Made by a program: the position numbers and the translations under genes. Below, one piece after another: positions 58,552 through 64,000 of a stretch of DNA of 64,000 bases. Every line of letters starts with the position of its first letter. The stretch's first letter is position 1. Source of the stretch: Aquilaria yunnanensis. Lineage: Eukaryota; Streptophyta; Magnoliopsida; Malvales; Thymelaeaceae. The notes under the pieces were generated by a model that was not told where the DNA came from, did not search any database, and saw nothing but the letters and a program-made list of their open reading frames with translations. The stretch covers positions 37,108,501 to 37,172,500 of the forward strand of contig CM077593.1 of the NCBI GenBank assembly GCA_039654915.1. Direction: 5' to 3'.

Positions 58552-60187
58552 GGTGAAAGAACAAATTAAGTCCTAACTTTTTTTTCATTTTTCTATTCAA
58601 GTCCCAAAAATTTGCAAGTTACAATTTTAGTCCTAAAACTTTTGAAATGTGTACACAATTAGTACTAAATAGTTAGCTAGTTGTTCTAGGATTAACTTTA
58701 GGACTAACTATTTACACATTTTGTACATTTTAGGACATAAATGGAAATTCGCAGAGTTTTAAGACTTAAATATAAATTTGAAAAGTTTTAAGACTTAAAA
58801 GATTTAGGACAGAAAGTGGTCTTTCCTCTTGCTTTTATTCCGTTGGCATTTAAAAATTGTTTGGAAAAATATCAATTTGTCTTTCACTATCTTTTTTTTT
58901 TAATGCTTTTCAAAATTGATCCTATATTTCCTTATAGTGAGAATAAACTTTACTTGTGATTTGTTTCACTTTCCAGAGAACGAATAGAAATAGTGACAAC
59001 CCAGAAAAGAAAATGCATTCTTTTCTATTTGTATGGTTTTGAGAGCGAGTTTGTTCAATCGATTAAAGTGCTTCTTAACTTTAAAATTCTGCCTAGAGAC
59101 GCTTAACTTAGAGGCACAAAGTTAGCAAGAACAACCCCTAAAGGCAGAACACAACCAGCAACCACTTCTCAAACTAGCTTTCTTTTTGCTAAAATGTGCA
59201 TTTACCATTTTCTCCTTCTTTTAAAAACCCATTACCTTCTTGAATCTCAAACAATTGTAAAACCCTTGCCTAATATTCTTTAGCTACTTTCAAGCTGGAT
59301 AAGCTTTCACCAGTAAACTACAAGAATAAAGATGCACTTTTTTTCTCTTTCCTTATAGAAATTCAAGCTTAACATTGTTCTTATTTTTTGAGATGAATCA
59401 AACATTGATGGTGTTAACTCTTTTGTTCTCCATTTCTACAAATTTGGGGATCTCTTGCCTTTGGATTTCATTTGCATCTTTTAAAGACCAAGTTAACTCC
59501 ACCTCAACTAACCCAGGAAGCCACATCACTCTCACCCTAGCTAGTTCCATTTATTATTGCATCACATAGACTGACTTGCATACTGTTGCAAAGTTTAGGG
59601 GCTAATTTTTAATGGGTACTTAGTTTTGGATTAACTCGCTCGAGTTGGCAAAGTTCGAGGGCTAATTATGAAGTCAGGCCATAAATATAAGTCAAACTTA
59701 AATAAAAAAACTGAAACAGAGAAAAGAACTTGAGACAAATAATATTTTTGAGCTTTCTTTTTATTGAAATTTTAAAAAAAAAATTGTAAGAAATTCTTAC
59801 TTCTAATAAAAATATTTTTTCAAGTGGGAAGGGGAAAGACAACTTTTTTTCCCTAATCGGCAATTTAAAAATTTTATTAAGAGAAAACAAAGTAAAAAAA
59901 AGGAGATATAAACATCATCTTAGAGGAAGGAAAACTGTTTTTAGCCTTAAGTCTTTTTGAAAATTTTCTATTTAAGTTCTAAAACTTTTTGAATTTATAT
60001 TTAAATCCTTAACTTGCAAAATATGTAAACAGTTAGTCCTAAAGTTAACCTTAGAATAAGTGGCTAATGGTTTAACACTAACTGTTTACACGTTTTGAAA
60101 ATTTTAGGACTCAAATAAAAACTCACGAAGCTTTAGGACTTAAATAAAAAAATGATAAAATTTTAAGACTAAATGAGTTCTTTTCCC
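58552..60187. mobile_element. Mutator-like non-autonomous element with palindromic ends
   Basis: Flanked by a perfect 9-bp repeat ATTTATGTT (58543-58551 and 60188-60196). The left end GGTGAAAGAACAAATTAAG and the right end in reverse complement GGGAAAAGAACTCATTTAG are related. Each terminal block of about 270 bp (58552-58830 and 59925-60187) is itself a near-palindrome built from AAGTCCTAAAA-like repeats. The 1.1-kb centre has only short unassigned frames. Repeat U lacks the insertion. Alternative: two palindromic MITEs flanking a short insert. Confidence 0.68.
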
Positions 60188-60196
60188 ATTTATGTT

Positions 60197-60258
60197 TGTG
60201 ACCTATACACTAGAAAAGTTGCATAACTAACATATTTTCTGCAGCATTTAATAACAGT
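60197..60258 (+). repeat. Repeat unit U', right part
   Basis: Aligns with 26510-26580 (AGAAAAGTTGCATAACT, TTTAATAACAG). It diverges from U after about 60258. Confidence 0.6.
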
Positions 60259-60882
60259 AGAGTGGGCATTGGGCTAACTCAGCCCGAGACTTGCTAGGCT
60301 TGGGCCTAGGTTGGCAAAGCTCGGACACAACCTAGGAAAAAGGTGAGTTGAGCTGGGCCAAGACGCAGTTGTGTTGGACTTTTATTTTTTTAGAAAATTA
60401 AATTTCTAAATTAAGTTTGGATTACTAAATTTTTTGGAAGAAAAACCACCACCACAAATGCAAGTTTTGTTAACTAAAAAGCCAAAGGGCACTTTCAATT
60501 AATTGGAACGTGCTTTATAGGAGAAAATGGTAAAACAATCTAAAAATAATCAGAAATTAAAACCTAAGATCTGTGCCTTACAACATACTCAAATCAAATA
60601 CAAAGTAAGAGTAAGATGGAGAAAAAAAAAATCAAGCTTTGTTACTGGATATTACTTTATAATTGGAGCTTTTTTGGTTTTGTTTTCAGAGTGTAGCAAG
60701 ACCCTAATCTCAGTTGTATATGCAAACTTCTACTGCCTTAGGCATCAATCTTACTTGTTTATCTAATTTACCAGTTTACCTGCACTAATTGGTGTATTGG
60801 AAGTCACTGTTGGTACTGGAACTACTATAATCTCCTGGGTGATAATGGACAATATTGAAAACCTTGATTTTTTTGTTTCCAC
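60259..60882. other. Unassigned stretch before the copia element
   Basis: 60260-60380 is rich in GGGCT/AGCCC motifs like the end of a hAT-type element, but no partner end was found. The 79-codon frame at 60527-60766 resembles nothing known. Confidence 0.35.
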
Positions 60883-62298
60883 TGTTAGTATTGTGCCCAA
60901 AAAGCCAATCATGAGATGATTGTATTTTTGCACATTGAGTCATGATATTTTATTGAGGCATTAATCCAGCAATTTTGTTTGTTGTTTTGTTTCTGCGTAA
61001 CGTAATAAACATAATTGTAACCCTAGAATAATGATATTCTTAAACGTCCCTAGTCTAGTATTATTGTGGAGCGGGTTGCAATAATACATAATGACTAGCA
61101 TATGTGGAGACTAATATGAGATATGTAGTCTACAAATGCGTACAAGTTGGAGAACTTGTGTACTGGACTGACCCACCATGAGAACACTTCATGGATCGTT
61201 ATATGAGTGTCATAAGTGATTCTCATAGTGATCATGGTATATGTAGTCCTTCGACCTAAGATCAGCAAGGTTCCCTACATGTGAGTCACATACTTTGATA
61301 CTTTCCTTTGTTGCTCGTAACTGAGTGAACTTGAAGGAGGTCATTGGGTATGTCACATATCATGCGGAGGGATTTGTATGATCAAGATGGGATTTGTCCC
61401 TCCTATGTAACGGGAGTGATATCTTTGGGCCCCTTGATAGAGTGAGACTTAGAAAATGCATGGCCATGCTCCAATGAGTTGATATATGATATCAATGTCA
61501 TCAGTTTAAGTTAGTCTACTCGGTAATCAAGAAACCAAAGATTGGGCTATACGAGAGTGACACATTCCATGTCTTGTGCTTAGTCTTGATATCTTGGACA
61601 AAGGGACAATGGCATATATCGGTGATGATCATAAAGGTTTAGTCGATTCACCGACAATCTTGTCACTTGGGTAGCAATGATGTGTTGCTAGACACCGCTC
61701 ATTGCTTATGATCATAAATGTGATTTATGATCATTGCCAACATGGCAAGAGCCTATTGGGTCTCACACATAGAGCTATTTGGATCATTAGAGTGCATGGG
61801 CTAATTATTTGGGTTATGGTTTCACTTTAATTTCGTATTAATAATGGGCCAAGGAGTTGAGCCATTATTAAGCCCGAAATTAAATCCTAATTGGATTAGG
61901 GCTTTCAAACCCATTAGGCTTGGAAGTTGAGTCTCACTATAAATACAACTTTTAAGTGAGAAATTAGCAGGTCTCCTTGCCTTAGCCTCCCAAAAGGACA
62001 GCCGCACTCTTCTCTTGCAATTCCTTGGAGGGCGCAAGCTAGCACTGCGAGCGCAAGAAAAACGCATCTGCCGGGATGTGGTGGAAGCGTGGTGATCCCG
62101 AGAGGCTCGTGTGGATACCATAGAGAGCCTGAACACGTCAACTGTTCAGGTTTTGTGATTCGACTCTACAGTTGAGTGAGAGATCTCAACCGAAAATTAG
62201 GTATGAAATTTTCGAACACCCGGTTTACCCCGTTTCACTTGGATCCTGGAGGGTTTCGGTTAAATTCCGCTGCGCTGTTTGGCTCCCGAAACCCAACA
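60883..62298 (+). repeat. 5' LTR of the Ty1/copia element
   Basis: 1,416 bp, from TGTTAGTATTGTGCCC to CCCGAAACCCAACA. TATA box TATAAATA at 61938-61945. It is nearly identical to the solo LTR at 21499-22914. Confidence 0.95.
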
Positions 62299-62299
62299 G

Positions 62300-62312
62300 T
62301 GGTATCAGAGCT
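62300..62312 (+). promoter_or_regulatory. Primer-binding site, initiator-Met tRNA type
   Basis: TGGTATCAGAGCT one base after the LTR, the usual plant copia site. Confidence 0.92.
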
Positions 62313-63819
62313 ACTGGTGAAACCCTAAATTGGGATTGAGTGTTGAATCGCATGATGCTATGTCTTCGATTGGTTTTTGGCCATGATTAATTAGATTGAT
62401 TCATGATTCATGAAACCGGAATTCGTAATGAACATATGAGATATATGAAGAAACGACACAAATTGGTTAATGAGATTAACCCAAAATTGGTAGGTATGAG
62501 ATACCTATATGGATTAGGATTCTTGCAATAGTTGCAAAAACCCTAGGTTTGTTCGGATTCGGCCTGTTCGGGCACCGAAAGTAAGGTATTTTTGGTGGCT
62601 CGAATGGAGGAGTCTCGGGTGCCTACTTTCTCGAAATAGAAGATTTCGGGCTAAGCAATTGTAAGACAATTTTTTGCGCCAGGGGGCGCTACCCCCCACG
62701 CCCCCCGCAAGGGCGGCTCCCCTTGACCTCGTCCGCTGACCGGCTAGCGGGACCGCCGTATGCGAAGCGCCACATAAATAAAAATTGGTTAATCAACACG
62801 CGAAAATTGGCATGCATCTTTGTTGAATGAGATTTGACATGATATGCTGATTGGTGTTTGAAGCATGGTTCATGGTTATAGCCCTTGATTGGTTGTACTT
62901 GTAAATACGGCCTGCGAGTCGTGCCTTTTCTTATCACTCTCATTGTACATTCTCTTCTCACCTTACTCCCCTCGAATGTAACTCGAGGTTTCTATTATTG
63001 ATGTAATGGTGCATTATGGGCTCATCCAAGGTGGTATGTCCAAGGATCATGCAAGGAGGTATGTCCAAGGAGGTGACAACATAAGGGCAGCCAAGAAAGG
63101 AAGAGAAGGAGCTTGTGAAGACTTTTTTCTTTTCTTAGGCTTTTATGATATTCTCATTGGCTTGAGAATATCGCATAGTTTGGGCTATAACCATGTCACG
63201 TTTATTTCTTGTAAGCATGAGATGCATGTTTTATATTTGTATGTGATGCATGTATAAGACAACCGGAGATAACAAATTGGTGAGATAAAAAAAATCCCTC
63301 AAACAAATATTAAGTCATTAAATGTGATGCCTTCCAAATGTTGGCACTCGTCAAGACTTTGATCAACATTAGGTGGGTTTGCCAAAGCAAAGTACCTATG
63401 TTCATCTTGGTAAGGCGCGATGGGATAATAGTGATATCCAAACTGCTAACTTTGGGTTCGACTTAACTAAGTCACCCTAATAGGATTAGGGACTTAGAGG
63501 CATAGAGTTGGGCTTAAGTTCATGAGATGAGCTTGGACAAGTGTTGTTCACCCAACTATCCAAGAGTTGCGTAAGATGCAATTGGCAAGGAGTTGCCTAC
63601 CTAAATAGCTGTAACTTGAGAGAAAAGCCAAAGCTGACTCAGGTTGTAGTCAAATATGGATCTTGGCCCACTAGAATACCTTAGCACCGAGGTGTTCCGA
63701 AATAATATCGAGGGTTATTATTTTGAAGAAAATAGTGGGAGTATCGTTTAATAAAAGTCCTTATTAAATGAATTAAAATACATGACTCTTACACTGCATA
63801 TTTACTGTTGTAGATTACC
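62313..63819 (+). other. Long untranslated leader of the copia element
   Basis: 1.5 kb between primer-binding site and gag, without a long frame. A GC-rich block at about 62676-62775 (GCGCCAGGGGGCGCTACCCC and following inverted G/C runs) can fold strongly. Short frames such as 63006-63257 are not supported as genes. Confidence 0.6.
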
Positions 63820-64000
63820 ATGGCACAAAACACATCGACACTTTCGTTGCGATCGATCCTTGAGAAGGAAAAACTGAATGGGACCAACTTTCTCAAATGG
63901 TATCGAAACTTGAGGATAGTCCTCAAACAAGAGAGAAAGGCTTATGTCCTAGAGCAGCCCATTCCGAATGAGCCTGCTGCCACTGCTCCAAGAGCTGAAA
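63820..64000 (+). CDS. Ty1/copia gag N-terminus, cut by the window edge
   Basis: ATG at 63820 in context TTACCATGGC. Sixty codons are open to the edge: MAQNTSTLSLRSILEKEKLN, then GTNFLKWYRNLRIVLKQE and AYVLEQPIP. This is the classic start of plant copia gag polyproteins (capsid region). No defect is visible in the part present; the lineage was not assigned. Confidence 0.88.
   Translation, partial: MAQNTSTLSLRSILEKEKLNGTNFLKWYRNLRIVLKQERKAYVLEQPIPNEPAATAPRAE

Larger units (their letters stand above)
60883..64000 (+). mobile_element. Ty1/copia element, 5' portion, continuing beyond the window
   Basis: A complete 5' LTR, a tRNA-iMet-type primer-binding site, a 1.5-kb leader and the start of gag are visible. 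The downstream part lies outside the window, so intactness of pol is unknown. It is the same family as the LTRs at 950, 21499, 47448 and the old 47426 copy. Confidence 0.93.

Noticed and set aside
62300..62312. tRNA-related sequence at the primer-binding site
   Set aside because: Only the short complement of a tRNA 3' end is present, with no tRNA gene around it. No other cloverleaf was noticed in the window.

Overview
This is a plant nuclear window, almost certainly a eudicot. It holds one intron-rich cellular gene and a dense nest of plant-type transposable elements: Ty1/copia, Ty3/gypsy Tat and Tekay chromovirus, CACTA, Mutator-like and hAT. There is no operon structure, CRISPR array, rRNA or tRNA gene. 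The species cannot be named from the sequence.

Cellular gene. One host gene is supported: a BTB/POZ plus pentapeptide-repeat protein (FIP2 type) on the + strand. It is read as 11 coding exons from 26904 to 39187 (301 codons), with clean splice sites and no internal stop. Its introns are swollen by repeats: a LINE-like piece, a 43-bp copy of its own intron 1/exon 2 boundary, LTR-like sequence and a MITE.

Left arm (1-11.6 kb). An inverted copia RT fragment abuts a truncated copia LTR. This lies in the integrase/chromodomain end of a Tekay chromovirus, which is followed by that element's 3' LTR (1947-4324). Next comes a decayed Tat-lineage element (about 5.3-11 kb) that keeps the end of integrase and an oppositely oriented second gene. 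A CACTA element (9237-10575, GAT duplication) splits that second gene.

Nested arm upstream of the gene (11.6-26.4 kb). A Tekay solo LTR (11648-26412, TTATG duplication) contains a complete but decayed Tat element A (12863-25046, CCACA). Element A contains a copia solo LTR (21499-22914, TGTGG), which cuts A's antisense gene.

Right arm (40.5-64 kb). In order: a terminal-inverted-repeat element, a 1.6-kb solo LTR carrying a minisatellite (42393-43986, GCTGT), a Mutator-like element with a hAT element inside it (44103-46167), and an old copia LTR (47426-58398). The old LTR holds both a younger solo LTR of its own family (47448-48863, CAAGC) and the young, nearly intact Tat element B on the - strand (49627-57742, CTATG). 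A second Mutator-like element follows (58552-60187). A copia element whose 5' LTR (60883-62298), primer-binding site and gag start are visible runs off the right edge.

Two copies of a short repeat, U (11385-11647 plus 26418-26590) and U' (47230-47425 plus 58399-58551 plus 60197-60258), serve as each other's empty sites and verify three of these insertions. The most unusual biology is the Tat antisense gene with its own TATA box, and a gag frame that starts inside the LTR and reads through the primer-binding site. Element boundaries come from target-site duplications read by eye. Family names rest on protein motifs, and no database search was possible.
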